From Pichia kudriavzevii (Eukaryota > Ascomycota > Pichiomycetes > Pichiales > Pichiaceae): 64,000 nucleotides of DNA. The notes beneath the pieces are model-generated. The model saw nothing but the letters and a program-made list of their open reading frames with translations. It had not been told where the DNA came from and did no database searches. The translations under genes were made by a program, and so were the position numbers. Location of the stretch: contig NC_042510.1 of NCBI RefSeq assembly GCF_003054445.1, positions 620,001-684,000 of the forward strand, in the 5' to 3' direction. Below, one piece after another: positions 9,255-18,744 of this stretch; positions within the stretch are counted from its first letter, which is position 1; the number at the start of each line of letters is the position of its first letter.

Positions 9255-9660
9255 TTATTTGGTTGGATCGTTTCTTTGGTATCCTAAGTAACCTTGGGCT
9301 CTAGATTCAGGTAGAAGAGCCAAGTACTTGTCTGCAATCTCTCTGCAGTCCTCGTAACCATTTGGACCGTTGACTTTGAAACAGTTTTCAAGTGATTTTC
9401 TGACGATTTTCAAAACCTCAATTTTCACAAACTGTTCCTTCAGCAAAGATTCTTGTGCATTCTTAAGATCGCTGGCATTTCTGTAATCAATCTCGTCAAA
9501 AGAGACTTCTGGAGCGTGTTGGAATTCTAATAGAAAGTAATTCGTGGGTTGGGGTTAGTATGTGAACATTTACTTCTCTTATTTTCTTCTTTCTTCTTTT
9601 CATAGAAACCCTGGTAGAAAGCAGTTCTATCTAATATATAATCATGTACATACCAGCCAT
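9255..9660 (-). CDS. Complex I subunit, NDUFB10/PDSW-like (two exons)
   Basis: The spliced product has 92 residues. Exon 1 is only seven bases (9654-9660, ATGGCTG) and exon 2 is 9255-9526; joining them gives MAEFQHAPEVSFDEIDY and keeps the frame to the stop. The intron has GTATGT, TACTAAC and a terminal TAG, so the gene model is well supported. The conserved part has two cysteines in LENCFKVNGPNGYEDCREIADKYL followed by ESRAQGYLGYQRN. This matches the PDSW/NDUFB10 family of accessory membrane-arm subunits of NADH:ubiquinone oxidoreductase, with the twin cysteines used for intermembrane-space import or disulphides. Four CCAAT boxes lie upstream. S. cerevisiae lacks complex I, so this gene tells the species apart. 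Family assignment is from motif memory only. Confidence 0.75.
9527..9653 (-). other. Spliceosomal intron of the complex I subunit gene
   Basis: A 127-base intron. The 5' site is GTATGT at 9653, the branch point is a perfect TACTAAC at 9554-9560 (minus strand), and the 3' site TAG ends at 9527, 27 bases past the branch point. It interrupts codon 3, as is common for 5'-biased yeast introns. Confidence 0.9.
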
Positions 9661-10819
9661 GTTAATTTTCTGTGGTGAGTATGTTGGTGTGAACCTGCTG
9701 CCTCTCTGTTGCACCCTCCTCTGTGTTTCCCTCAACCTATACAACCCAAGCCAATCGAATCCAGGCCAATAAAGTTCAATTCATGAGCGAAGCTAACGAA
9801 AAAAAGCAAATAACCCACATCCGTGCACCACAAAGGATTGATGAAAGTTACATGCGTGTAAAGTATAATGGTTTATTGGTGTATGTGTGTGGTGGCAGTT
9901 CCGAATTGCACCAATAAGGACCCGAGTGCCAACCAAGAAAGGCATTGGGCAAATAAGAACTCCAAATGATGATTAGTCTACGTTTATTCTTAAAGAACTT
10001 GCTTCACTGCTAAGAAAATAGGACCCCACGCGTTTAAATCGCTCTTATTATACAGCGCACCAAGTTGTCACAAAACATCTACAAGGTGCCAAAAAATGAG
10101 TGACCATGTCTTGAGGGGGGGGGGGGGGGGGGGGAATAACACCACAGAAAGGATACCTAGACTTACTCCTTCTCTAAGCAAGGAAAAAAGAGACAGTTGG
10201 CAAAGCGTGATTGACCGTCCAATGGTAAATTGGGAGACTAGCGAGGGGAAGTGTAGGAGAGCTCTTTCACAGGTGGAACTCCTTTGAAGCTTGTCGTCGA
10301 ACTCAGCAGCACCGCATGCCTTGCTAAACCAAAAGAGAGCAGTATTGGGGAATTTGAATGTAAAAGATGACGGCTAGTGTATCCACAAGTCTAATTACGC
10401 TTCGTTGACAAATAACATGTACAAACACGGGTGTAATACGCTCTTTACATTCTTTAGCCACGTGTAATTACATGCTCCTTCGAGCTTTCTCATAGCATGT
10501 GTTTCCGATATATACATTAGCCGGTAACACTAACTGTAGTGTGTATATTACTGTGTTAAATAAAATAACTCAAACAGTAAACGGGGAGGAAACCAAAGTC
10601 ACGTTGATTCATTTCATGTAATTTTCACCTTCCAGAAAAAAAATTGCCATTTTCGGCAACCTCAAAGGTTCCAATTTTTTCTCTGTGGACCTCAAGAAGT
10701 ACAATATACACAAACACATGCCTCAGACCGGTTGAATTCAATTGTTTTACTGTTTCCAAGTCCCAAGTCCTAAGACCAAGCGTTGGCCGTCTGTTGTACT
10801 AGTATCTTGTTGAGCAGTC
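9661..10819. other. Long intergenic region with a 20-nt G run
   Basis: A divergent promoter region between the complex I subunit and CWH43. Four CCAAT boxes cluster on the complex I side. The middle carries a run of 20 G at 10115-10134 and an ACGCGT at 10028-10033. Short open frames at 9723-9917 and 10096-10287 exist, but the second reads straight through the G run and neither resembles a known protein, so I do not call them. Confidence 0.5.
9751..9915. promoter_or_regulatory. Cluster of four CCAAT boxes upstream of the complex I subunit
   Basis: CCAAT occurs at 9751-9755, 9766-9770 and 9911-9915, and in reverse (ATTGG) at 9875-9879, that is 90-255 bases upstream of the ATG at 9660. This is the binding word of the HAP2/3/4/5 complex that drives respiratory genes in yeasts. 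Four in 165 bases fits that role; HAP control is an inference. Confidence 0.5.
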
Positions 10820-13738
10820 ATGGTAGCATCGTCTTCTGTTTCGAGACCTCTCCTAAGAATCAACGCACAGTTTGTTGCTATTGCTCACACAATCTGTTCT
10901 GCTAGTGCGTTTATAGCTGCATTTGTTATTGGTTACGCCCTTCATTTTGAAAAGATTGTCAGGAACGAGTATTTTGGGTATCCCGATGAATGGTTCCCAA
11001 GTGTTTCCGCCACAATTGGCGATAGGTATCCAGAAAGATCGGTTTTCCAGATTTTAATAGCATTGACTTCGGGTCCTAGATTTCTCTTGCTATTCTTTTC
11101 TTATATCAGGCTCTACAAACCAAACAGCAGTTTTCCAAAGGTCGCACTTATCTCCGGTATCATTCGAACGGTCACATGTGGAGGCTGGGTCTACATTACA
11201 TCGACCGATGACCACGACTGGCATGATATTTTCATGATTTCTTATATTGTTTTGACTCTACCTTGGGATATCTCTATTATAAAACTAACTTCCCCAGGTA
11301 CAACCCTTAAAAAATATAGGAAACTCACAGCTTATGCATTTTTTGGAACTCTGTTCCCTTTGATTTATTTATTTGTCCAACACAAAATTCATCATACTCC
11401 TGGCTCCTACTCATATTACGCTTATACTGAGTGGTTACTGATTGTTTTTGACATTTTATTCGATTCATGGGCTATTCTCGATTTCAGGGATCTGTATCTA
11501 GAAATAAGACCGACCGACTTGAATGATGAATTTTTTTCAATTAACTTCCGAGTCTCACCATATTCTGCTGGTGCTGATGCTGCTTCTTCTTCCAATTTTT
11601 CAAGTAAAAATTATGATCATTATGGACCGGAAAAATCAAATTTTAAACTGTCTGACAATTTTATTCCTAAAAATTCAGAATTTAACGGTTCATACATTCA
11701 AATTATGATAAACATTGTCAACGCTTATATGTTTTGGACAATATTTACTGCATTATTCCTCTGTATTTGGTATTTCCCGCTTTGGTATATGGGTATCAGT
11801 GGTTATGAGCTGGTCATTATTACTTCTCTATCGCCTATCCTTCTCAAATTCAAAAAGCTTAGAGAATTTGCTTACACGTATCCAAATAAAATTAGATTTT
11901 ATGCATGCATATTTGGTGTCGGCTCATTTATGATCAGCGATCCTATGCTCCGTTTATTTTCGATCAGTATTGGTAATGCACTGTCTTTTATTGGACTGAC
12001 TTCAGAGGTTGCATTACTCGGTATGACCAAATCAAGTACCATTATTAGAAGTTATGCTACTACTTTTATGTTAGGCTTAACCTTAACTTCAATTGGAAAG
12101 TTTGCTTATTGGACAAATAATCCAGTCTGGCCTATCTTAAACGAAAAAACGGGTGGTTTAAACAAAATTGGTATTGTGATAGGTCTGTTGGCTGCTCATT
12201 ACACCCAGTTTCCAAAAGCTTTGGCATCCAAAACTAAGGACTATGAAGATAATGTTTCCACGTCTTGGAAGTATGTTGCGCTGGCATTTGGTTCTCTCAT
12301 GTTTTCATGGATGAGTATGCTTACAGATTCATCTGTTATTATTACCTGGGTTTGGGATGGCTATCCGATCAGCGGTCCGACCCCTGTTCCTCATGGAGCA
12401 GTTACTTTGAGTGTTATGTTGTTTGGTATATATTTTGGATTCTATAACCCGAGATCTTACAAGTTGATTACTGGGCTTGGCATTATTGGCTCAGTCATCT
12501 TGTATTCATTCCATGGGTGGTTAGGTTATTTTGGTGGTATGATTTACACATTCTGGTTAACCTACGTGTCTCAAATTTGTTTTGAACAATTATCTGGTTA
12601 TTATGATAACATTGCAAAGGTTATGTTTGCTGCATTAAGTGTTACCACTATATTGGTTTTAATGCATGTATGGGTTGTCGCATACGCCTTTGTTCCAGGT
12701 GGGCCATTGCTACGTGAAAGAACAGATATTGTCTTGGGTTCTTCTGTACTATTGATTGCTATGTTTGTATACGGGCTAAAAGGAATTGAGCTCAATCACA
12801 TTAAAGTAAAAAAACACATTTCGAAGTTCAACAATATCATAGTTTCATTATTGTTTTTATCAGGAATAATTGCATTCAACAGATTCCAATATAGTGTTCC
12901 AAAGCCATATCATCCTAAATCAAGATTAGTGACCGCAGGTATTTGGACCATTCATTTCGGTTTGGATAACGATATGTGGGCAAGTGAATATCGTATGCGT
13001 GACTTGATTCGGGATGCAGAATTGGATGTTGTTGGTTTATTAGAGTCTGATACTGAGAGGATCATTATGGGAAACAGAGACCTGACTCAAAGAATTGCCG
13101 AAGAACTAAATATGTATGCTGATTTTGGACCAGGTCCAAATAAACACACCTGGGGTGCAGCATTATTGTCCAAATTCCCAATTTTGAATTCCACCCATCA
13201 TCTATTACCATCGCCTGTTGGCGAATTGGCCCCAGCCATCCATGCAACTCTGGATATGTATGGTACTTTAGTTGATGTTGTTGTTTTCCATTCCGGTCAA
13301 GAAGAAGATGAGGAAGACCGTAGGTTACAAAGTTTAGAATTACAAAGAATTATGGGTAGTAGCGATAGACCAATGATTCTGTTGAGTTATTTAGTCACAA
13401 CACCACATGAAGGTAATTATCACACTTACGTTAGCGAAGAATCTGGCATGCATGACATAGATGTCACCGACGATGATAGATGGTGTGAATACATTCTCTA
13501 CAAGAAAATGAAGAGAACAGGTTATGCCAGGATTAGTAGAGGCAGTATCACAGATACTGAGTTGCAGGTTGGTAAATTTGTTGTTCCGTTCCCAGATGAA
13601 TATGATGAAACATACAGTCAAGATGTTGTACCTGAAGTATGGATGAATGTTGATAGAAGATTCCCAGATATTTTTCGAGGAGATGGTGTGAGAGATCATC
13701 GCTACCATGTTTTCGAAGAACCTAAGTACTACATTTAA
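10820..13738 (+). CDS. CWH43: CWH43, GPI-anchor lipid remodelling protein
   Basis: A 972-residue multi-pass membrane protein, close to the 953 residues I recall for S. cerevisiae. The N-terminal half begins with a helix after RINAQFVAIAH and carries the FRAG1/PGAP2-like multi-span domain. The central part has many further membrane segments. From about residue 705 (TAGIWTIHFGLDNDMWAS) there is a soluble endonuclease/exonuclease/phosphatase-like domain with VVGLLESD, GAALLSKFPI and VVVFHSGQEEDEEDR. Cwh43 replaces diacylglycerol by ceramide on GPI anchors in the ER/Golgi. The whole protein is in one frame, so the two domains (PGAP2IP and PGAP2-like in other organisms) are fused as in other fungi. 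Nothing is truncated. Confidence 0.93.
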   Translation: MVASSSVSRPLLRINAQFVAIAHTICSASAFIAAFVIGYALHFEKIVRNEYFGYPDEWFPSVSATIGDRYPERSVFQILIALTSGPRFLLLFFSYIRLYKPNSSFPKVALISGIIRTVTCGGWVYITSTDDHDWHDIFMISYIVLTLPWDISIIKLTSPGTTLKKYRKLTAYAFFGTLFPLIYLFVQHKIHHTPGSYSYYAYTEWLLIVFDILFDSWAILDFRDLYLEIRPTDLNDEFFSINFRVSPYSAGADAASSSNFSSKNYDHYGPEKSNFKLSDNFIPKNSEFNGSYIQIMINIVNAYMFWTIFTALFLCIWYFPLWYMGISGYELVIITSLSPILLKFKKLREFAYTYPNKIRFYACIFGVGSFMISDPMLRLFSISIGNALSFIGLTSEVALLGMTKSSTIIRSYATTFMLGLTLTSIGKFAYWTNNPVWPILNEKTGGLNKIGIVIGLLAAHYTQFPKALASKTKDYEDNVSTSWKYVALAFGSLMFSWMSMLTDSSVIITWVWDGYPISGPTPVPHGAVTLSVMLFGIYFGFYNPRSYKLITGLGIIGSVILYSFHGWLGYFGGMIYTFWLTYVSQICFEQLSGYYDNIAKVMFAALSVTTILVLMHVWVVAYAFVPGGPLLRERTDIVLGSSVLLIAMFVYGLKGIELNHIKVKKHISKFNNIIVSLLFLSGIIAFNRFQYSVPKPYHPKSRLVTAGIWTIHFGLDNDMWASEYRMRDLIRDAELDVVGLLESDTERIIMGNRDLTQRIAEELNMYADFGPGPNKHTWGAALLSKFPILNSTHHLLPSPVGELAPAIHATLDMYGTLVDVVVFHSGQEEDEEDRRLQSLELQRIMGSSDRPMILLSYLVTTPHEGNYHTYVSEESGMHDIDVTDDDRWCEYILYKKMKRTGYARISRGSITDTELQVGKFVVPFPDEYDETYSQDVVPEVWMNVDRRFPDIFRGDGVRDHRYHVFEEPKYYI

Positions 13739-14251
13739 TACATTTCTATATCCGATGAAGACATCCTACTCTTCCTTGGCACATAGATATCTGAAATCTT
13801 CCATTATTGGTTCACCCGTGACTTCTTTTTACTCTTGTGGCATAACAGTCTCCCATTTTCTTCTTAAATTTATGTACATATACTAAATATACCTTAATAG
13901 TAATAACTCCTACAATGAGAATGCATAATTAGTTGAAAAGCTAAAAAAAAAAAAAAAAAATATTGAGAAATTTACGCGTGTGTTATGGAAAAAGTTTAAT
14001 TTTTTCCCTCCAGCCACGCAAACAACTGAAACGGGTAATTTTGTGCCAGCCACCAACATGATAAGCATAAGCTTCATTGTGGATGATGTTACTGTTAATA
14101 TAATCATCTCAAATCAAAAAAACAGCAAAAAATGATGCTTAGGTTCAGATGTTTCTTACAAGCCAGATTTTCTGTTCTGTTCTTTTTTTCTTCTTTGAAA
14201 TCAACCAGTTTAACGAAAACCTAAGAGAAAACCAACGATAAAGCGAACTAT
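13739..14251. other. Intergenic region with an MluI box
   Basis: About 510 bases between two rightward genes. It contains an A run near 13943 and an ACGCGT word at 13974-13979, roughly 275 bases upstream of the next start codon. No gene is visible. Confidence 0.4.
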
Positions 14252-16924
14252 ATGACTGGAAACCACACTGCTAAACCATCATACTTTGGAGATCAGTTGA
14301 TTTATGAGTTTCCTTCTCCTAAGGAAGAAGTAGATGATGATGGCAGCCCAAGGGGTGTAACCCCTAAGATAATAGAACGTGCTGGTTCTATATTCATCAA
14401 ATCAGGTATCCCTAAGGTTACCCCATTCCCAAGATTCGAATATGAGGACGATGATATAGACTTGGTAGAATCCACTACTACTGTCGACCAAAATACAGTT
14501 GGAGGAAATACTTGGGATAATGACAGAATTACTGTGGACAACAGTGACCCAGCCAAACGAGAAAAAGTTTATAGCTGCATTGAACATGATCCAAATAACC
14601 ACAATTTGGCTTCTTTAACTCCTGAAAACTCTTTGGGCAGCAGTCTGCTTAGTGATATTGGTGTAAACGACGCACAGGTGTATGAGGATGATGTGGTTGA
14701 TATATTAACTGAAGATAATGCAAATAGTCAGGTATTTTATACAAATAAAGAAGAAGAACCATCTTCAATCAGACAATTTGATGATGCAAACCCAGAAGCC
14801 ATTCCAACATTACATAAAGAAGTATCTTTGTCGAAAACCTCGAAGGAAGAGGAACTACTGAGGTCAAGACCATCATTAAGACAAGTGGATTCTACTAAGA
14901 GAAGAAAGTTTGTTAATCCATATTTGAAGAACAGTTTGATTAGAAAATACAAAAACATACATAAAGAAGAGATATCAGTGCAGGAAACAGATACTAATGA
15001 TGATTCCAGTGGTACGGGAATTAATTTAGAAGAATTAGAGATTCCAAGAAGAAGCTCAAAAAGAATACAGAGAATGTCTAATAGCGTTAGAAGGGCATTT
15101 TTACCGGCGTTACAATCGCTTGAAGAGTCCCGGAACTATTCAAGAAACTCCTCTGTAGGGCGAAGTAGGGTTTCCCGACTATCCAGTAGTAGGACTTTGA
15201 AAACGCTGGGCAATTCAATTAGAAAGAAAAATAATGAACAACTGTCTAGAAAGACCTCCAAATTAAACGGTGATTCTATAAAAACAATTAAAACGTTAGC
15301 AACTGAGATCCGTCGATCCACACATGATAAGAATAGGAGCAGCGTTGACTTTGAAAAGTTAGATCAATTGCTACAAGAATTGATTAATATTCAAAGTGAA
15401 GAATCTCTAGTTAGCAGTAGACGCCCAACTACCAGTTCTGTCTCTAAATCAACTTCCCACTCCCATTCCACCATTTCGGAAACTAAATTTACACATGGGG
15501 AAGAACCAATAGAATTCCCGGGTGTACAGCCATATTCTGCCAAAGAGGTTAGCAGGCAGAATTCATTGAGAAGGAGCCTCTCAACCCTGTCGACTAAACT
15601 AGAGAGGTTGAATAATACCTATAGTACCAAAGTACCACCAACTTGTGTATCTAAAAAACCATCAACCTTGATGGGAGAGAGAAAAAGATCTAGCACTGGA
15701 AACCCAAACTCCCATTGCGAACTCAAGCGCTCAAATGCAGTAAAGAGAAAGTACGGTTTTATTACCCCGCTTGTTTTATTCTTGAAATCTATAGGCAATG
15801 CAAGTAAGAAAAGCTGGAGGTTTATCAGAGCTTCAGGTAAAAAGGTTTTATTCAGGGGAAGAAATCAAGAGAAATCTGTTTATGCGAGGTCGAATAAGAA
15901 CAAGTCATTAACGAAACCAAAAATTGGCAAACCTGTTGTTGTTGATATCCATCAAACGCCATTCAAAACACATAACTTGAACAGGGAAGTTGTGCCTGAA
16001 AGGAAGTTCCTACCTATTCCTCAAAACACCACAGTTATTGATGATTGTAATGTTGGTGATGTTGGTGATGTTGGTGAAGGTGAGTATGATTTCGGTGATG
16101 ATTTCGATGATGTTGTTGATCAAGTTGCTAGTGACTTGGAGGTGATTCCTTCAAATGATACCGGAAAGGAGGAACCCCTTGAAGGGGACGGCGAGAAACT
16201 GGTTGGGGTGTGGAAACATTATTTAAGTGAGAGCATTGTCAATAGAGTCAATTTGAAGGTTGACCTTTCCAAAGCGGAACAACTCGAGAGGGTCGAATCA
16301 GTGCAGAGTAAGAGAAGTAGGATTACATCTATAGAAGACTACAAACGCAGGGAGTTTGATAATTTGGTTTACAAATATATTGGTGGAGGATCAAGTACAA
16401 GTCTCAGTGTATCAACAGCGTCCAACGGGTCTAGTACTGGGTACTATGCCTCTGCAAATGAATCTGTCAACGATGAATCGATTAGAAACTCAATTTCAAA
16501 GTCCAGTCTCTCCACGTGGTCTACAATTAGCACCGGGTACACTGGCAGTGCCACTGATGAACATTCCTATACGGGCAGTAGTGAAGAAGACGACATATCC
16601 ACCATTGAGGAGGAGAACGACACGGACATCAGTTCTATTGAAGATGTCTACGATACGTACAGCCTGGTATCACACGCAGCAGGACAACCAGAGTCGGATG
16701 AAATTACAAAGAGTGTATCTACACGCAGTGGCATTAGTGATAGTAGCAGCCGAAGAAGTTCATTAAAGCATTCCAGGGGTATGACCAATCTCAAAAGTAT
16801 TTTGCATCGAGAGAATACCATGAAAAGTTCAACAATGGGTAGGAAGCTCTCAGAGAGGGTGTTTAGCGGTGTCTCAGAGACATCGGATGTCTTCTCCTAC
16901 ACTGCCAGTGTTGGAGCTTGCTAA
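14252..16924 (+). CDS. Unrecognised serine-rich, largely disordered protein
   Basis: I do not recognise this 890-residue protein. It is rich in Ser, Thr, Asp, Glu and Arg with no clear globular domain. Acidic patches near residues 60-75 and 590-640 alternate with basic Ser/Arg clusters (RRSSKRIQRMSNSVRRAF, GRSRVSRLSSSRTLKTL) that look like kinase targets. A basic, partly hydrophobic stretch around residues 495-535 (RKYGFITPLVLFLKSIGN, then SKKSWRFIRASGKKVLF) could bind membrane. A short ordered-looking block, GVWKHYLSESIVNRVNLKVDLSKAEQ-like, sits near residue 650. The composition resembles yeast bud-neck, polarity or signalling scaffolds, but that is a guess. There are short codon repeats near 16049-16080. 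The start is the first ATG after stops, and the length argues for a real gene. Confidence 0.75.
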   Translation: MTGNHTAKPSYFGDQLIYEFPSPKEEVDDDGSPRGVTPKIIERAGSIFIKSGIPKVTPFPRFEYEDDDIDLVESTTTVDQNTVGGNTWDNDRITVDNSDPAKREKVYSCIEHDPNNHNLASLTPENSLGSSLLSDIGVNDAQVYEDDVVDILTEDNANSQVFYTNKEEEPSSIRQFDDANPEAIPTLHKEVSLSKTSKEEELLRSRPSLRQVDSTKRRKFVNPYLKNSLIRKYKNIHKEEISVQETDTNDDSSGTGINLEELEIPRRSSKRIQRMSNSVRRAFLPALQSLEESRNYSRNSSVGRSRVSRLSSSRTLKTLGNSIRKKNNEQLSRKTSKLNGDSIKTIKTLATEIRRSTHDKNRSSVDFEKLDQLLQELINIQSEESLVSSRRPTTSSVSKSTSHSHSTISETKFTHGEEPIEFPGVQPYSAKEVSRQNSLRRSLSTLSTKLERLNNTYSTKVPPTCVSKKPSTLMGERKRSSTGNPNSHCELKRSNAVKRKYGFITPLVLFLKSIGNASKKSWRFIRASGKKVLFRGRNQEKSVYARSNKNKSLTKPKIGKPVVVDIHQTPFKTHNLNREVVPERKFLPIPQNTTVIDDCNVGDVGDVGEGEYDFGDDFDDVVDQVASDLEVIPSNDTGKEEPLEGDGEKLVGVWKHYLSESIVNRVNLKVDLSKAEQLERVESVQSKRSRITSIEDYKRREFDNLVYKYIGGGSSTSLSVSTASNGSSTGYYASANESVNDESIRNSISKSSLSTWSTISTGYTGSATDEHSYTGSSEEDDISTIEEENDTDISSIEDVYDTYSLVSHAAGQPESDEITKSVSTRSGISDSSSRRSSLKHSRGMTNLKSILHRENTMKSSTMGRKLSERVFSGVSETSDVFSYTASVGAC

Positions 16925-17657
16925 AACTGTTCCCATGTAGTAGATTGTGTAATCAAATCATTCTTATTTGTAATCGGGTCTTAATGACAAATGTAATCTA
17001 GTATTAGCAATATCCTTAATGCCAGTTTGGCCGACATTTAATGTCACGCTTCCCCCTGGATTTAAGTGTACAATTTATGTCCACATCGGCTCGCGGTCTC
17101 GGAATCCAACAGGATTTTTCTTGTCTCCGAAGCATTTCACTAGACTCGGAAATTAAACTCATATTTCACACTATATCCGAGTCCAGAGCTTCAAAACAAA
17201 CCCTGCACCCATTCAAAGCTAAACATTGCTGTCACTCTCAAAAATGTAATTGATAATTGCATCTACCGAAAAGGTTTTCATTTGTGGGATATCCAGGTAC
17301 TTCTCCTCCTACCATGGTCTTTTTTTTTTTTGGGGGGGGGGGGGGGGGGTGGGATCCCACTTAAGTTCGGGACAAAGGCTTCTCGGGAGAACATGGCTGT
17401 TTTTCATAGAGTGAGCGAAACACTTTACGAGAGGCTTTAGCGGCGGATGAAGTTAACTCCGAACTTAGAGCCGTTTCGGTATCGGAACGAGAAAGCAAAG
17501 GGTCTCGCCATATATAAAGAGAGCATGGTGTCTCATAAGGGGAGAGAAGGCGATTTGGGTTTACAAATATCTCTTCCCTGATTTTCCGCTACGCTTACAC
17601 CATTAGTTAAAACTTGTTTCTCTTGGAATACTTTGTTCAGAAGTTTTCCATTTGGCC
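16925..17657. other. Intergenic region with a T12-G18 homopolymer junction
   Basis: A 730-base gap between two rightward genes. At 17320-17349 a run of 12 T passes directly into 18 G. A 70-codon ATG frame at 17041-17253 has no recognisable features and is not called. The rest looks like ordinary promoter DNA. Confidence 0.4.
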
Positions 17658-18497
17658 ATGTCTGTTGCCAACAATCACATGGTTCCTCTATCAGATATTG
17701 CCGACTGGGTAGACACTCTGTCCTTTGGACTAGTCCATAGAATTCGAAAGAAAACACATCCCACTCAAAATAGTGTTCAGACAGTGAGTAATTCTTTAAA
17801 GAGCAGCAAGAAACTACATTCGAGCAAAGACGCTTCATTGAAGAGAAGGAACACGACATGTGGCGACCCATCTCGAAAGCATAAGGGCTCCATGGTGATG
17901 GATCCTCTGTCCAGCTCAGGTATTAGTGATACAATTACCGCCGCGTATGTTTTCGATACTTCTCTCTTGGAGAGCGACAGTTGCAACGAAAATGACGACA
18001 CTTTTGACATTGAGAGGGTGACAAAAAATTTCAGATCAATGTCTGCTAGACCCCTTGGCGTTAAAAGGTCACATACATTGGATTCATCGAGACCTGCAAG
18101 ATCTCTGTCTGCACCGCTTTTCACATCTTCTCATGACAAGAAACTGACGAAAAAGTCATCCTTGATATTTTCTCATCAAAAAGCAGTACGTGCAATATCT
18201 TCACCCCGTGCGAAAACTCCAAATTCCACCAGGTCTAACTCTGTCGAGTCCAAAGACAGTGAAAGGACAATCAACTCAAATACCACTGTTGTTCCAATAA
18301 AGCCTCTGAAAAGGGTCACCATTGTAGATACGCCTACTGACTTAATAACGGGCGACAATATTGACTCTGCCGTTTCCCCTACTCCACTGGTTGAACAACC
18401 AAATGATGGGATAGTTGATACAAAATCCGAGACGTCCTCGGTTTTCTCCGTTGAACCTCGATTCAGGCTTGTGGTTGATGATCACATCACCGCTTGA
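17658..18497 (+). CDS. Unrecognised small serine-rich protein
   Basis: A predicted 279-residue protein starting at the ATG at 17658 (MSVANNHMVPLSDIADWVDTL). I do not recognise it. A short hydrophobic/amphipathic N-terminal segment (LSDIADWVDTLSFGLVHRI) is followed by Lys/Ser-rich sequence with many SS, RS and SP sites (SSPRAKTPNSTRSNSVESKDSE), then an acidic end. It looks disordered and heavily phosphorylatable, like the preceding gene, with which it is co-oriented. The N-terminal segment is the best candidate for a conserved interaction motif. The open frame is well above chance length and its codon use resembles its neighbours, so I treat it as a real gene. Confidence 0.65.
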   Translation: MSVANNHMVPLSDIADWVDTLSFGLVHRIRKKTHPTQNSVQTVSNSLKSSKKLHSSKDASLKRRNTTCGDPSRKHKGSMVMDPLSSSGISDTITAAYVFDTSLLESDSCNENDDTFDIERVTKNFRSMSARPLGVKRSHTLDSSRPARSLSAPLFTSSHDKKLTKKSSLIFSHQKAVRAISSPRAKTPNSTRSNSVESKDSERTINSNTTVVPIKPLKRVTIVDTPTDLITGDNIDSAVSPTPLVEQPNDGIVDTKSETSSVFSVEPRFRLVVDDHITA

Positions 18498-18744
18498 TAC
18501 AGATTTTCAAAATGAATTCCCAATTTACGACCAAACTACTAATGACCATGTTGAAGAATAACGCCTACTTCCCATTCAACGTTTCACGATGTCAATCTTT
18601 GCTATATAATTACATTTTGTTCTATTTATTTGTTTGTATCGTATATAACACATAATATTCCCAAAATTGTGAACTTAGGTTCAATTTTTAAAAAAAAAAA
18701 GAAACTCATATATTAGACACTATAGTATACAGTAGAGTTGTTTA

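Noticed and set aside
10096-10287. 63-codon frame through the G20 run
   Set aside because: The frame depends on a homopolymer encoding only Gly, and no feature supports a protein.
17041-17253. 70-codon ATG frame between the two serine-rich genes
   Set aside because: Length is within chance expectation and the sequence shows no recognisable feature.
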